The notes beneath the pieces are model-generated. The model did no database searches. It was not told where the DNA came from and was given only the letters and a program-made list of their open reading frames with translations. From Emiliania huxleyi CCMP1516 (taxonomy: Eukaryota > Haptophyta > Isochrysidales > Noelaerhabdaceae): DNA of 64,000 bases. Positions 41,364 to 52,625 of the stretch are shown here, in pieces; the stretch's first letter is position 1, and each line of letters starts with the position of its first letter. Both the position numbers and the translations under genes were made by a program. The stretch lies in contig NW_005198091.1 of NCBI RefSeq assembly GCF_000372725.1, positions 497,178 through 561,177 on the forward strand. The letters are read 5' to 3'.

Positions 41364-43562
41364 TCACCCAAGCTGAAGATGCCCTGAGACCTGGCTAGAG
41401 GTATCGTTGCTACAAGATGCCCCTGTCACGCGGTGGTCTGTACCGTTGCTTTCGAGAAGGGCGGAGAGGTTGCGCACAATCTTGGCCGTCTCGCCCGTGA
41501 ACGACTCCACTCGCCGGATGTCGTCCTCAATCATTCTCTTGTAGGTGGACTCGTCGAACGGTCGGTCGATCTTCGGAGGGGCGATGAACCGACGGTGACC
41601 GAAGCGGAGCTTGACCTGCGCCGTGACGTCCTCGCCCTTGCTGGTCGGCAAGGCGCGTAAGTTGCTGATAAACGTGCTGAGGCGGACCACGTGCACACGC
41701 TGGCCGATAGCGTAGCGGGTCTCGGCCACGAGACGCGTGTCCCGCATCCAACGCGACTCCGTCCACGGGAGGAGAACATCCGTCCGCCCTCGAATACGCA
41801 ACAGAGCGTAGCGCAAACGCAGCTTGCCTGCTTGGAGCGCGTCCTTCCAGAGCGGTCCCATATTGTAAGTGATCAGTGCGTTTGCCTTGGACTCCGAGTC
41901 CGCCTTGATGCGCGCGAAGGCGTCCATGAAGATTGCAATCAGCATATTGAAGAGGAGGAGCAACATTAGCACGAGGTTGGAATAAAAGAAACACACCGCG
42001 GCGACGGCGGCAAACCAGTCGTCGGGGTCGTAAGCGGGCTCGAGCTGAGAGAAGACGAAATTGCCCAGCATGATGTCCCAGCACGTGTTTATCGCGGTCC
42101 CGTAGTAGGAGAACTCGATGAGCGAGTGGCCGTACAGTAAAAAGCCGATAAAGGCGAGAGTGAACCAAAAGACGATGAACAGGAAGAAGAAGGCGGGCAA
42201 GTCGGCACCAACCTGCCGAATGGTGCGTGAGATGATGGCGAGGCGGTCAGACACGTCGAAGAACTCGAGCAGCGTGATGAGAGAGAGGAGGATGGTGATC
42301 ACCGCAAACTTCTCGTGCAGGGAGAGCAGCTCGGTAACTCTCTCGAGTTCGTAGTGGCGCGTGACGGAGAGGTCGAGGTCGCGCGAGCCGTCCTCGTACA
42401 GTACGATCCAGTACATCATGAAGATGAAGGTGCAGCACACGCGCAGCACGCCCAGAATCCAATAGAGGCTCAACGTGCGGCGCTGGACGCTCGCTGCCTT
42501 GGCACCGCCCACAAACCCGACCGGTTTTGGCGGCTTGGCAAAGCGATTTACCAGGCGGGCGAGCAGTCCGTAGGCCTGGAAGAAGGTCCACAGCAGCAAG
42601 ATCACTTCCAAGATAGCCTGAACCCAGTAGTGCTGGTCCATGTACGCCTGAACGGACACGGCGTGGGACAGGGAGCGATGCTCGATGCGCCCCGTCGGGT
42701 GGAGAAAGAGTTTCAGCCGCGTATAGCACAGCATTGGCAAAGCGTGGTTATAAAGCAAAAACGAGATGGTCAGCGTGCGCGTGTTCTTGGATATAAAATT
42801 GGACGTGGCGAGCTCCTGGAGCCGGAGCGCCGCAAACTTGGGGTCGACACCCAGGTCGACCACGTACCGGGTCTCGCCGTGCCTCTCGGAAGCCTGGTAC
42901 CGTCGCGGATCGTGTGACGGACCATAGGGAGAGTCCTCGCCACCTCCCTTGCCATAGCAGTCGGGCGGGATGCTTTGCAATCGGTACGCTCGCGGGAGGC
43001 TGTCCGGCCAGCTGCACGAAGAGCTGCTCACACGCGTCGTCTCGAGTCGGATGGAGCCCACAAGCAGGTTGTAGGTGCGCACATAAACGTGATTGAGCTC
43101 ATCGGCATTCGCTATTTTGGTGAAGAGACCACGGCGGACCCACTGCCAGGCGTCCCCGACCTCGGAGACCGAATTAAATCCCAACCCTTCGGGCGTCTCG
43201 AGCGACTGGACCATCTCGTCCACCGTGTGCTCAAGCTCGTGCCTGTTGTGGATAGTCTGGCCGAGCTGAAGCCAGACAACCACCGAGAGGAGCAGCATGA
43301 ACACTACGTGCTTGAAGAAGCCGACGAGCATCTTGCGGCGGTAGAGCCGCTTTTTCATGACGAAGAGCTCGTAGCCAAGATGCAGCGACTCGTTGATCCG
43401 CAGCGGCAAGCTCTTTCGCGCGCGATATCCGCGCCACGCGTTTTGAATTTTTATCGCGCCGGGCCATGACTGAGGATCCTTTGAGAAGATTTTTGCCATG
43501 TGGGCCTGGGAGTCAAGGTAAACCGACGAGCGGTGTAGGCGCGAGAGTTCATCTTCATCCAT
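41364..43562 (-). CDS. Polycystin-2 (PKD2/TRPP)-like cation channel
   Basis: An intronless frame of 732 residues. An IQ motif (AIKIQNAWRGYRAR, residues 36-49) precedes TM1 (about 84-102). A long extracytosolic loop of about 200 residues follows, with the pattern of the polycystin domain: VYVRTYNLLVGSIRLETTRV early, YVVDLGVDPKFAALRLQELA later. Five more membrane segments come after it (WVQAILEVILLLWTFFQAYG; CCTFIFMMYWIVLY; FAVITILLSLITLLEFFD; PAFFFLFIVFWFTLAFIGFL; LVLMLLLLFNMLIAIFMDAF). The pore region is NTCWDIMLGNF before the last helix. PKD2-like channels pass Ca2+ and other cations and often work in cilia. The N-terminal IQ motif suggests calmodulin binding. The C-terminus lacks an obvious EF-hand or coiled coil. 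Confidence 0.9.
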   Translation of the reverse strand: MDEDELSRLHRSSVYLDSQAHMAKIFSKDPQSWPGAIKIQNAWRGYRARKSLPLRINESLHLGYELFVMKKRLYRRKMLVGFFKHVVFMLLLSVVVWLQLGQTIHNRHELEHTVDEMVQSLETPEGLGFNSVSEVGDAWQWVRRGLFTKIANADELNHVYVRTYNLLVGSIRLETTRVSSSSCSWPDSLPRAYRLQSIPPDCYGKGGGEDSPYGPSHDPRRYQASERHGETRYVVDLGVDPKFAALRLQELATSNFISKNTRTLTISFLLYNHALPMLCYTRLKLFLHPTGRIEHRSLSHAVSVQAYMDQHYWVQAILEVILLLWTFFQAYGLLARLVNRFAKPPKPVGFVGGAKAASVQRRTLSLYWILGVLRVCCTFIFMMYWIVLYEDGSRDLDLSVTRHYELERVTELLSLHEKFAVITILLSLITLLEFFDVSDRLAIISRTIRQVGADLPAFFFLFIVFWFTLAFIGFLLYGHSLIEFSYYGTAINTCWDIMLGNFVFSQLEPAYDPDDWFAAVAAVCFFYSNLVLMLLLLFNMLIAIFMDAFARIKADSESKANALITYNMGPLWKDALQAGKLRLRYALLRIRGRTDVLLPWTESRWMRDTRLVAETRYAIGQRVHVVRLSTFISNLRALPTSKGEDVTAQVKLRFGHRRFIAPPKIDRPFDESTYKRMIEDDIRRVESFTGETAKIVRNLSALLESNGTDHRVTGASCSNDTSSQVSGHLQLG

Positions 43563-43852
43563 GACTTAGCCGACAGGTGCGCCTCGGACGTGCGGTGGCG
43601 GCGAGCGTCACAGGCGTGCGGCTGTGCGAGGATGCTTACAACGAGCCGAAGGCTCGTGCGCTCCGCAGCCGCTGCCTCGAGGCGCGGCGCAGACGTTTCT
43701 GCACGTTCGATCAAAATGTGGTCAAAGGCGGCGGCGCGACCTCCCTCGTGCCGGTCGCCGGCCCTCGCTTAGTGCGTAGCAGCACACAGCGTGGGCGAGG
43801 CGAGGCGAGGCGAGCCTCTCCGGCCCCTAGGAGGCATCCCAGCAGCTCCGGG

Positions 43853-46800
43853 ATGCCCCGCCTCGCATTCACAGTCGTTGCCCTCGCAGCAGTGGTCAGT
43901 GCGGAAGTCGCAGTGCCAATTGACTGTCCCGGAATCGTGTCGCACTCTCTGCCAGCGTTTTCGTACGCCGACTTCTCCATCAGCGTGTCTGAGGAGCAGG
44001 CATCGCATGGTAACCTCATGATAGAGGTGAAGGACGAGTCGGAGGTTGCAATGCACAACGCCGTTGAAGTTTATCTCCACGCTGGCACCGTACCCCGCGA
44101 CCCGAGGAGCACTCAGATGTTTGTCAAGACGTACACGGACCGTGAGCACCGCGCTTTTGCTCTGGCAGTGAACGTTCTCCAGCTCCAGCCGCTCACGTAC
44201 CACGTCGTGCTTCTGGCCGGTGCTCGGGACGCCGACCTGGAAATCTCAATCGACATAGTCGGGACCGAGGTCGATCCCAGCCACAGCGTTCACGGCCACA
44301 TCTGCCCAGGTGAGTGGGTCTACCACCACTACCGCACCACGGGTAGCGAAGCTGGTCCCGAAACAAGTCTCGAGTGGCTGGTCGAGGCAAGCAGCTCAGC
44401 GCTCACTGCGCGCATCAAGCCTCAATTTGGCTCGCCGCCTCTGCGGCTGACGCCCCCAACTCGCTCGACGAGCTCGACGAGCCAGACTCGCATGAGTGTG
44501 TGCCCAGAGGTGGGTGGCGACTACTGGCTCGCAGTTGTGGGGGAGGGGGATGAGTGCGGGCACTATACGGTCGGAGTGAAACTCTCCACGAGCGGGTGCG
44601 TAGCCAGCGGAGACGAGGAGCGGTCGTCTGCAATCCAGACGCTGCCACTGGGCCGATTTGAGTACGGCGAGTGCACGGCGCCGTTCCAGTACCTCGACTA
44701 CATCTTCCAGCTCGACGAGGCGACCCACTCGGCCACCAACCTGCGCTTCGAGGCGCAGCTGCGGGCAGAGATCGGCAGCGAGGTGGAGGACGTGCCCGAC
44801 GCCATCTCGCTGCTCGTCTACACAGGCGGCGAGGTGCCGCAGGACCGCCACACCGAGCTGCGCGCCACGCAGGCCACCGACGGGATCTGGTCGGTGATGC
44901 TGAACGAGGTCGAGCTCTACTTTCTGATTCACGGCGCGCACGGCGGGGACGGCTACAACGGGACGAGCGGGTCGGCGCACCGCCGCAGTCTCGCCAGCAG
45001 CGGCTCGGCCACCGCCGCCGCCGCCGCCGTGGAGCTGCACGTGGCCGTGAAATGCGGGCCCGACCCTCGCCGCTTCCAGCTGCTCGCGTCGGTGATCCCG
45101 TCGCGGATCGACGCCGCGCTGACGCACGCTGAGGCGGAGCCTTGCCGGGTGGCTGCAAGGGTGACGGTCGGTGGCCGGTCTCGACACCCTTTGGACTGTC
45201 CATATAGGTTTGCCCCGGCCAGATCGTGTACTTTCACGCCGCGCACCTCGCCGACGTCCGCTTCACGGCCATCGTGCACAAGGGCGACGGTGCGCTGCTG
45301 GCGCGCCATGTCGCTTCCAGCTCCGACATCCCGCTGAAGCTGCAGCCGCCGTACGTGCCTATCGGCGAGGGTGGCGCGCACGGCGGCGGCGGGCACCGGC
45401 GCGCCCTCGCCAGCGGTGGGTACGACGACCCGACCGTCGACCTGTGCCACCTGCACGACGGCGAGGAGGCGTACCTGGCCGTCTTTGGCGGCGACCACTG
45501 CATGGTCGCCCTCGCCATCACCGCCCTTCCCACCGCCGCCGCCATCGCCGCCAATCTTCAACCCCACCCTCGCCGCCGCCCTCGCTGCAGGAGCTCGAGG
45601 TGAAGGTGGAGAGCATAGCGCACGCCGACTGCCACGAGCAGCACGGCGGCGGCGAGCATGCCGGCTCGGAGGTCGCCCCGCCGCTCTCGTCCCCACCCGC
45701 GCCACCGCCGCCCTCATGGCCCGCTGCCCGCTGCCCTCGCAGACGGGTGCTGGCGTCATCGATCCGGGCCATTTCGTCTACGGCTCGTGTGACGCGCTCT
45801 CGTGGGTGGACTACTCGCTGCTGCTCGACGCGTCCGACTCGGACTACAACTTCCTCATCGAGGTGACAGACTTGTCCAATGGCCGATCGACGAGCGACGA
45901 CGCGCTCTCGCTCCACCTCTTCGACGGCGCCGAGATCCCGATGGACCGCTTCACCGAGCAGCGGGCGGAGCGGGCGGTGGACGGCATCTACTCGGTCGCC
46001 ATCAATCTCCACAACTTCCACGAAGGCGCCTCGTACTTTGGCATCCGATGCGGCGCGGCGGCGAGGCGATTCCGCGTCGTGGTGCACCGCATGGACGCCA
46101 TCGTCCCGCCCGACGGCGGCAAGCACCACGGCGAGGTATGCCCGGGCGTATGGGTGTATCACTTCTATGACGTCCCCGCCACCGCCAGCGGCGGCGGCGG
46201 CGTCACCTTCCACGTCGAGAAGCACGAGGGCGACGTCGACCTGGTGACGAGGCACGGCCAGGCGCCCGTGAAGCTGGTGCCACCCTTCAAGTACATGGGG
46301 GCGGACGAGTACGAGGGCAGCATCTCGCTCTGCAACATCAAGCCGGGAGAGCGGCTTTACCTCGGCATGCTGGGCGGCGACCACTGCGCCTCGTATGAGG
46401 TCTTTGCGACGCCGCTCAACGCGAGCACGCCGTGCGAGGAGCCGCTGCACACGCCTCTCGCCCACGCAGGCCGGTCCGATAGCGCGACACTCTCGGCCGG
46501 CCACTTTGAGCAAGCCGAGTGCACGGCGCCGTTCCAGTACCTCGACTACATCTTCCAGCTCGACGAGGCGACCCACTCGGCCACCAACCTGCGCTTCGAG
46601 GCGCAGCTGCGGGCAGAGATCGGCAGCGAGGTGGAGGACGTGCCCGACGCCATCTCGCTGCTCGTCTACACAGGCGGCGAGGTGCCGCAGGACCGCCACA
46701 CCGAGCTGCGCGCCACGCAGGCCACCGACGGGATCTGGTCGGTGATGCTGAACGAGGTCGAGCTCTACTTTCTGATTCACGGCGCGCACGGCGGGGACGG

Positions 46801-47451
46801 CTACAACGGGACGAGCGGGTCGGCGCACCGCCGCAGTCTCGCCAGCAGCGGCTCGGCCACCGCCGCCGCCGCCGCCGTGGAGCTGCACGTGGCCGTGAAA
46901 TGCGGGCCCGACCCTCGCCGCTTCCAGCTGCTCGCGTCGGTGATCCCGTCGCGGATCGACGCCGCGCTGACGCACGCTGAGGCGGAGCCTTGCCGGGTGG
47001 CTGCAAGGGTGACGGTCGGTGGCCGGTCTCGACACCCTTTGGACTGTCCATATAGGTTTGCCCCGGCCAGATCGTGTACTTTCACGCCGCGCACCTCGCC
47101 GACGTCCGCTTCACGGCCATCGTGCACAAGGGCGACGGTGCGCTGCTGGCGCGCCATGTCGCTTCCAGCTCCGACATCCCGCTGAAGCTGCAGCCGCCGT
47201 ACGTGCCTATCGGCGAGGGTGGCGCGCACGGCGGCGGCAGGCACCGGCGCGCCCTCGCCAGCGGTGGGTACGACGACCCGACCGTCGACCTGTGCCACCT
47301 GCACGACGGCGAGGAGGCGTACCTGGCCGTCTTTGGCGGCGACCACTGCATGGTCGCCCTCGCCATCACCGCCCTTCCCACCGCCGCCGCCATCGCCGCC
47401 AATCTTCAACCCCACCCTCGCCGCCGCCCTCGCTGCAGGAGCTCGAGGTGA
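43853..47451 (+). CDS. Secreted protein of four large A+B repeats
   Basis: From MPRLAFTVVALAAVVSAEV (signal peptide). Exons: 43853-45160; 45208 to somewhere in 45530-45600; 45743-47008; 47056-47451. The 47-bp introns at 45161 and 47009 are GT-AG and phase 0; the second intron's donor is not fixed. Each repeat has part A (GxFxYGxC, DAISLLVYTGGEVPQDR, DGIWSVMLN) and part B (VCPGQIVYFHAAHLADVRF, DLCHLHDGEEAYLAVFGGDH). Repeats 2 and 4 are almost identical at the DNA level. The stop may be altered by a later splice, since another frame (LQELEVKVESIAHADCHEQ) stays open past 47451. The beta-rich, paired-Cys layout recalls bacterial PPC-type domains, but this is weak. No membrane anchor was seen. Confidence 0.75.
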
Positions 47452-47502
47452 AGGTGGAGAGCATAGCGCACGCCGACTGCCACGAGCAGCACGGCGGCGG
47501 CG
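44668..47502. repeat. Pair of nearly identical ~990-bp direct repeats, offset 1848 bp
   Basis: 44668-45654 and 46516-47502 agree almost base for base; the one change I noticed is G to A at 47240 relative to 45392. The match begins and ends abruptly inside the secreted-repeat gene and covers coding sequence and an intron alike. Confidence 0.9.
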
Positions 47503-48238
47503 AGCAGGTACGGCGTTGCTTTGACTCCACCACGGGCCTCTGAGGCTATCGAGCGTGCCGGTTGCAGTCGATTGTCAACCGATGAGGATACGGCGGTTGA
47601 CGGCCCAGGCATTTCACCAGGCCGGTCCCCGATAACGTCACCTAATTTCTTGTCAACACGTGGATTTGGGCTTGCCGCCTCGGCGCGGACACCCGCAAAG
47701 CGTTGCCGCAGTCCACACAACTCCGCATGCGTTGGTGGTTGAACCGACCGCATTGCTGCACTCGCCGAGAGGTGGGTACTTCCGCTTGCGGCTCTCGTTC
47801 GCGCCAAGCTCCTCCGCGAACATCGAAAGAGGCCGACACCGGGAATTGGGTGGAAATCGCACGGCACGTCCCGTCCCCCGGCTATTTTCGACTAAATTCA
47901 AGTTCGCAGTTAAGAAACACGAAAGTTAGGAGGGAGGGTGTGAGAGACAAGCTCAGGGAAGGTTTACTACCTTACTTCACAGATTGATAAGAAACAAGAA
48001 GCCTCGATCAAGGGCTGCATCTAGCGAAAAGATGCCCCCCCGCGGGTGCGATGGATAAGAAAAGAATTTTACAACAAAACTCCCTCGCACAACACTGGGC
48101 ACGGGACTGGCGCGCACTGCACTAACACAGGTATACCATATAAGAAAAGAAAACCAGAAGCTTCCCACCAAACGGCGACCGTCGGCCGCCGTCCACTCGC
48201 GCACGAGAGTGTGCCTGCTGCCTGCGGCAATTTTTAGG
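47452..48238. other. Intergenic, lower GC, with dispersed repeat D3 copy a
   Basis: 48062-48128 matches 52551-52625 in inverted orientation, and a weaker third copy lies near 62015-62100. No gene is supported. Confidence 0.55.
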
Positions 48239-50918
48239 ATGAGGGTTCTCTCCCTCGCGCAGGGCACGCGGAGAGCGTCGTTAAGAGCCCAGCAGCTTCG
48301 CCCGCTCTCGCGTGCCCTCTCCACCATCACCGGGCGGCCAAAGTCGATCGATGAGCAGGCAGGCCTCTTCCCGCGCAAGTGGCCCGTCGGCCATCGGCCT
48401 CACACCCCGCTGCGCGCTCCCCCCTCTGCAGGCCCTCCAGGAGCAGCAGCGGCTCGGGATGAACCCGCGGCCGGGCGGGCTGCCAGAGTGGGTGGAGATG
48501 TGGGGCGTGGATTCCTTCCGCAAGACGGGCTACGTGCTGGCCGGGCTATCCGCCGCCTCCGTGCCGCTCGCCTTGGGCGGTCACATCGCGGAGCTGCTGC
48601 CCGTGCTACTGACTGGCACGACGGCGGGCTACTGGGCGCTGGGGCTTAAGGACATCGGGCAAAAGTCGCACACGCTGCGGCGCAACTTCCCGGTGATGAT
48701 CCACTTCCGCTACCTGCTCGAGGGCATCCGGCCCGAGATCCAGCAGTACCTCATCGAGGACGAGCAGAAGATGGTCCCGTACTCGCGCGCGATGCGCAAC
48801 ACAATCTACTCGCGCGCAGCGCCGCGCCCTCGGGCCTCCCCACCTCGAAGCTTCCCTGAAGCGTCTCGCGAACCGTCGTAGGCGCGCGAAGATGAAGATC
48901 GGCGCAGACACGCACGCGCTGGGCACGCGGCGTGACGTCTACTCCCCGGGCTACGAGTGGGCGGGCCACTCGATGTTTCCGGAGCCGATGTGCGACCTCG
49001 ACGAGGCGCGGGTGCTGGTCGGCGGCCCTGCCTGCAAGCAGCCCTACTCGGCCGCGCTGCTCAACATCTCCGCGATGTCGTACGGCTCGCTCTCGGGCAG
49101 CGCTGTCTCGGCGCCCGCTGCCGAGAGTCACGAGACCGCCGACTCGCCTGGAGATGCTCGCCCCCCGCTGCGGCAGCCGTCCGAGGTTCACACGCGAGCC
49201 CGCCCGTCCACCCCTGCTGGCTAGGCGCTCAACCTCGGCGCCAAGAAGGGGGGCTTCTACCACAATACCGGTGAGGCACGGGCGGAGGCAGCGCCGCCTC
49301 CCGCCACGCCCGCCGGCACGACCCGCGCTCCGGCCGCCTCGCAGGCGAGGGCGGCATCAGCAAGTACCACTTGCTCGGCGCCGACGTCGTGTGGAACGTC
49401 GGCACGGGCTACTTCGCTTGCGGCAAGAACGTGGAGCCGCCGGCCTTCAAGGGGCAGCGCGAGTTTGATCCGGAGCTCTTCGCAAAGAACGCGACGCGGC
49501 AGCCGCCGCCCGCGCCCTTTGACACAAACTGCCTTCCAACCTCCACCCCTCCTCCGCAAGCCGCTCCCTCTGAGACCCATCTGACCCCTCCTCCCTCCGC
49601 GCGCCCTCGGCGCAGGCCTGAGATCAAGATGATCGAGATCAAGCTCTCGCAGGGCGCCAAGCCGTCGCACGGCGGCATCCTTCCCGCCAACAAGATCACG
49701 CCCGTCATCGCTGACGCTCGCGGCTTGGGCCCGCCGCCGTGGTCCGGCTGCAGCTCGCCGCCTGTGATGCCACGTCGGAGCTGGACTCATCACTCCGTCT
49801 TCCCTGCAGGTCCGACTGCAACTCGCCGCCCCGCCACAGCGCCTTCTCCTCGCCGGCGGGGCTCATGAAGTTCGTCGCGCAGCTGCGCGAGCTCTCGGGC
49901 GGCAAACCCATCGGCGCGACAATTCTAGCCGAGATGTGGCCACCGTCTAGGACCCCCCGCGCGGCGCAGCTCTCCTCTCCGCAAGCCGCGTGGACCCGCG
50001 CCGCCGCCGCCGCCGCGCGACTCACGCGCACGTGCTGCCACCACGACAGGCTTCAAGATGTGCGTCGGCCGACCCGAGGAGTTTGCGGCGCTCTGCCACG
50101 CGATGATCGACAGCGGCACCGTCCCCGACTTCATCACCATCGATGGCGGCGAGGGTGGGACCGGCGCGGCGCCGGCCGAGTTCCAAGACAGTCTCGGCAT
50201 GCCGGCGCGCGACGGGCTGAGGTTCATCAACTCGATGCTCATCGGCTGCAACTTGCGCGACCAGGTCAAGCTCATCGTCGCGGGCAAGGTCCGCCGCCGC
50301 GACGGCCCACCGCCCCTGCGGACGTTTTGCCCTCCGTGCCCGCTCAGCCTCGCGCGTCGCTGCGGCCAGGTGTACTCGGGCTTTGCGCTCGTGCGCATGC
50401 TGGCGACGGGCGCGCGCGCCCCGGCGCTGCCGCCCAGCGCGCGTCCGCGCGGTCACGCCCGGCCCGCCTCCGCGCACACAGGCGCCGACTTGTGCAACAC
50501 GGCGCGCTCGATGATGTTCGCGCTCGGCTGCATCCAGGCGCTCAAGTGCAACTCGAACCACTGCCCGACGGGCATCACCACCCAGCAGCCGCACCTCGAG
50601 TCGGGCCTCGACGTGGGCACGAAGGCGCTGCGGGTCGCCAACTACCAAGAGGCGACGGTGCACTCGGCGCTCGAGATCATCGGCGCGCTCGGCTGCAAGT
50701 CGCCCAAGGAGGTCACCTCGGACATGATCTACCGGCGCTCGGCGACGAACGGCGGCTACGGCGTCGAGAACTACGCGGACCTGCAGGCCGAGGCCTACTT
50801 TGCGAAGCTGCCCGAGGGCGCGCTGGTCGACCCGGCCAAAAAGGACCAGCTGCCGCCCCAGTACGTCGGCTGGTGGGAGAAGGGGGGGGAGATTTACAAG
50901 AAGGCTGGCACTGCCTGA
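48239..50918 (+). CDS. FMN-binding glutamate-synthase-family oxidoreductase, mitochondrial-type leader
   Basis: Ten exons: 48239-48385, 48432-48811, 48882-49110, 49225-49270, 49345-49495, 49616-49741, 49810-49913, 50050-50288, 50370-50409 and 50482-50918. Phases all match, giving 632 residues. Five introns start GC and four GT. The leader MRVLSLAQGTRRASLRAQQL is Arg-rich and mitochondrial in style. One or two membrane helices follow (VLAGLSAASVPLALGGHIAE). The catalytic barrel has ISAMSYGSLSGSAVS, MIEIKLSQGAKPSHGGILPA, DFITIDGGEGGTGAAPAEF and a 3Fe-4S-type cluster, Cys504-x5-Cys510-x4-Cys515. This is the stand-alone family related to the GltB synthase domain; the amido-donor domain is absent, so the reaction in vivo is not certain. 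Confidence 0.9.
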
Positions 50919-51018
50919 GCGACGGGGGAGGAGTGACGACACAGGCGAGCCTGTGGCGGCGCCGGCCGAGGCGGCGGCGGCGGGGGGGGGGGGGGGGGTC
51001 CCAAGCCTCCCGGGGGTC

Positions 51019-51390
51019 GTCTGCATGCTCGGGGCCCCCTTTTGGGGGGGTCCCTGGATTGCGCAACGGGGCCCTTTGGCCCGCGGCAGGAGAGGGGGGG
51101 AGAAGGGTCCCCTGGATCCAAAGGGTCCAGATTTCCCCCCCGGGGATGTCCGAAGCTTTCCGAAGAGATGTTTTTGTCCGTAGGGGGCCCCTCGGCAGCG
51201 GGACCCGGCCCCGGGCACGGGGAGAAACAGCGCAGGGGTCCCGGGGGGGGGCCACATCCTTAACCCGAAAGGAAGTGGCGCGGCCCGGTTTCCCGGCCCC
51301 CGGGGGTTTGATCTATCGGGAAGTTGGGGGCGCCCCTTAAACCCCGGGATAACGGATGGGGGCCGCCCCCCAAAACTGGTCTAAAACCTG
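51019..51390. repeat. Error-like degraded copy of 51668-52039, left of the gap
   Basis: It aligns colinearly with 51668-52039 over its whole length, but T/A positions are often replaced by G or C and G-runs are lengthened (for example TCGTCTGCATGCTCGG shared, then GGCCCCCTTTTGGG against CGCCACGTTCTGGG). This is more like poor base calls than evolution. Confidence 0.75.
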
Positions 51391-51490
51391 NNNNNNNNNN
51401 NNNNNNNNNNNNNNNNNNNNNNNNNNNNNNNNNNNNNNNNNNNNNNNNNNNNNNNNNNNNNNNNNNNNNNNNNNNNNNNNNNNNNNNNNN
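51391..51490. other. Assembly gap, 100 N
   Basis: Exactly 100 undetermined bases, the usual placeholder for an unknown gap size. Confidence 1.
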
Positions 51491-51497
51491 AGGTTTT

Positions 51498-51887
51498 GCT
51501 GCGCTGTGTCTACCCCAGTGCCCTGGCCCGCGTACCGCTGCCGAGCGGCGCCCTACTGACATATACATCTCATCTGATAGCATCTGACATACTCAGGACG
51601 GAAATCTTGAACCTTTCGATCCATGGGACACTACTCACCCCCTCTCCGGTCGCAGGCCTCGCGGTGCTCGTCTGCATGCTCGGCGCCACGTTCTGGGTGG
51701 CTCGCTGGATTGCGCAACGTGGCCGTTTGGCCTGCGGCAGGAGAGGGGGTGAGTAGTGTCCCATGGATCGAAAGGTTCAAGATTTCCGTCCTGAGTATGT
51801 CAGATGCTATCAGATGAGATGTATATGTCAGTAGGGCGCCGCTCGGCAGCGGTACGCGGCCCAGGGCACGGGTAGACACAGCGCAGC
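51498..51887. repeat. Foldback: ~150-bp inverted repeats around a 92-bp spacer
   Basis: 51498-51647 is the reverse complement of 51740-51887 with only a few changes (a 2-base indel near 51520). The spacer is 51648-51739. The arms include the words TGACATATACATCTCATCTG and its complement. Single strands would form a very long hairpin. It could be a foldback transposon, a palindromic rearrangement or a cloning/assembly artefact beside the gap. Confidence 0.9.
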
Positions 51888-52550
51888 GGTCCAGCGCGCG
51901 GGGCCCACATCCTGAGCCGGAGAGGATGGCGCGGCCGGGTTTCGCGGCACCGTGGGTTTTGATCTATCGGTAAGTTGGGCGCGCCGCTTAGACCTCGGGA
52001 TAACGGATGTGTGCCGACACCAAATACTGATCTAAAACCCCTGGCACCCCTTCTTCACCAATATATGCAATAAGCTGGTCTTTCGCTGATTACAATTATT
52101 TTTTTTTGCGCCTGTCCGCACGTGCGTGTCCCGCGCGCCTGACCCAGGCGCGAAAAACGAATCTGCGAGGCGAGGCCGCTCACGCGGCCCGATGGGGAGG
52201 AACGGGGTGGACTGCGGGAATCGGCCTCTTACACACCGCCCTTCCTTGCAGCGAGCCCCCTCCAACCCACCCGCGCTAGGTCTCGGGTTTGACGCATGGG
52301 GTCACTCCCGCGAAACTCGGGAACTAGCCGGGGCAGTCGGAGAAGGGGCAACTCCGTGCACTGACGGTCGGCCGTGTCAGAAACCACGCCTGCGTGGATC
52401 GCGTCACACCAATCCTCGCTACCCAACGCGGCCAAAGGATATCCACCTCGAGAACCTCGAGAACCTTGTGTGTGTGTGTGTGGGGGGGGTATTACATGTA
52501 AGGTAGCGGGGGGGGGGGCGCCAGAGGCTGGTTACTGATTGTTTTGTACC

Positions 52551-52625
52551 TGTGTTAGTGCCAGTGCGCGCCAGTCCCGTGCCCAGTGTCGTGCGAGGGA
52601 GCTGGGTGGTAAAATTCTTTGGCCC
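52551..52625. repeat. Dispersed repeat D3, copy b
   Basis: About 70 bp matching 48062-48128 in inverted orientation (shared CGCGCCAGTCCCGTGCCCAG and flanks) and, more weakly, 62015-62100 in the same orientation. Confidence 0.75.

Noticed and set aside
52226..52250. ACACACCGCCCTTCC-like word resembling the conserved 3' end of small-subunit rRNA
   Set aside because: Only a dozen bases match and no surrounding rRNA sequence follows.
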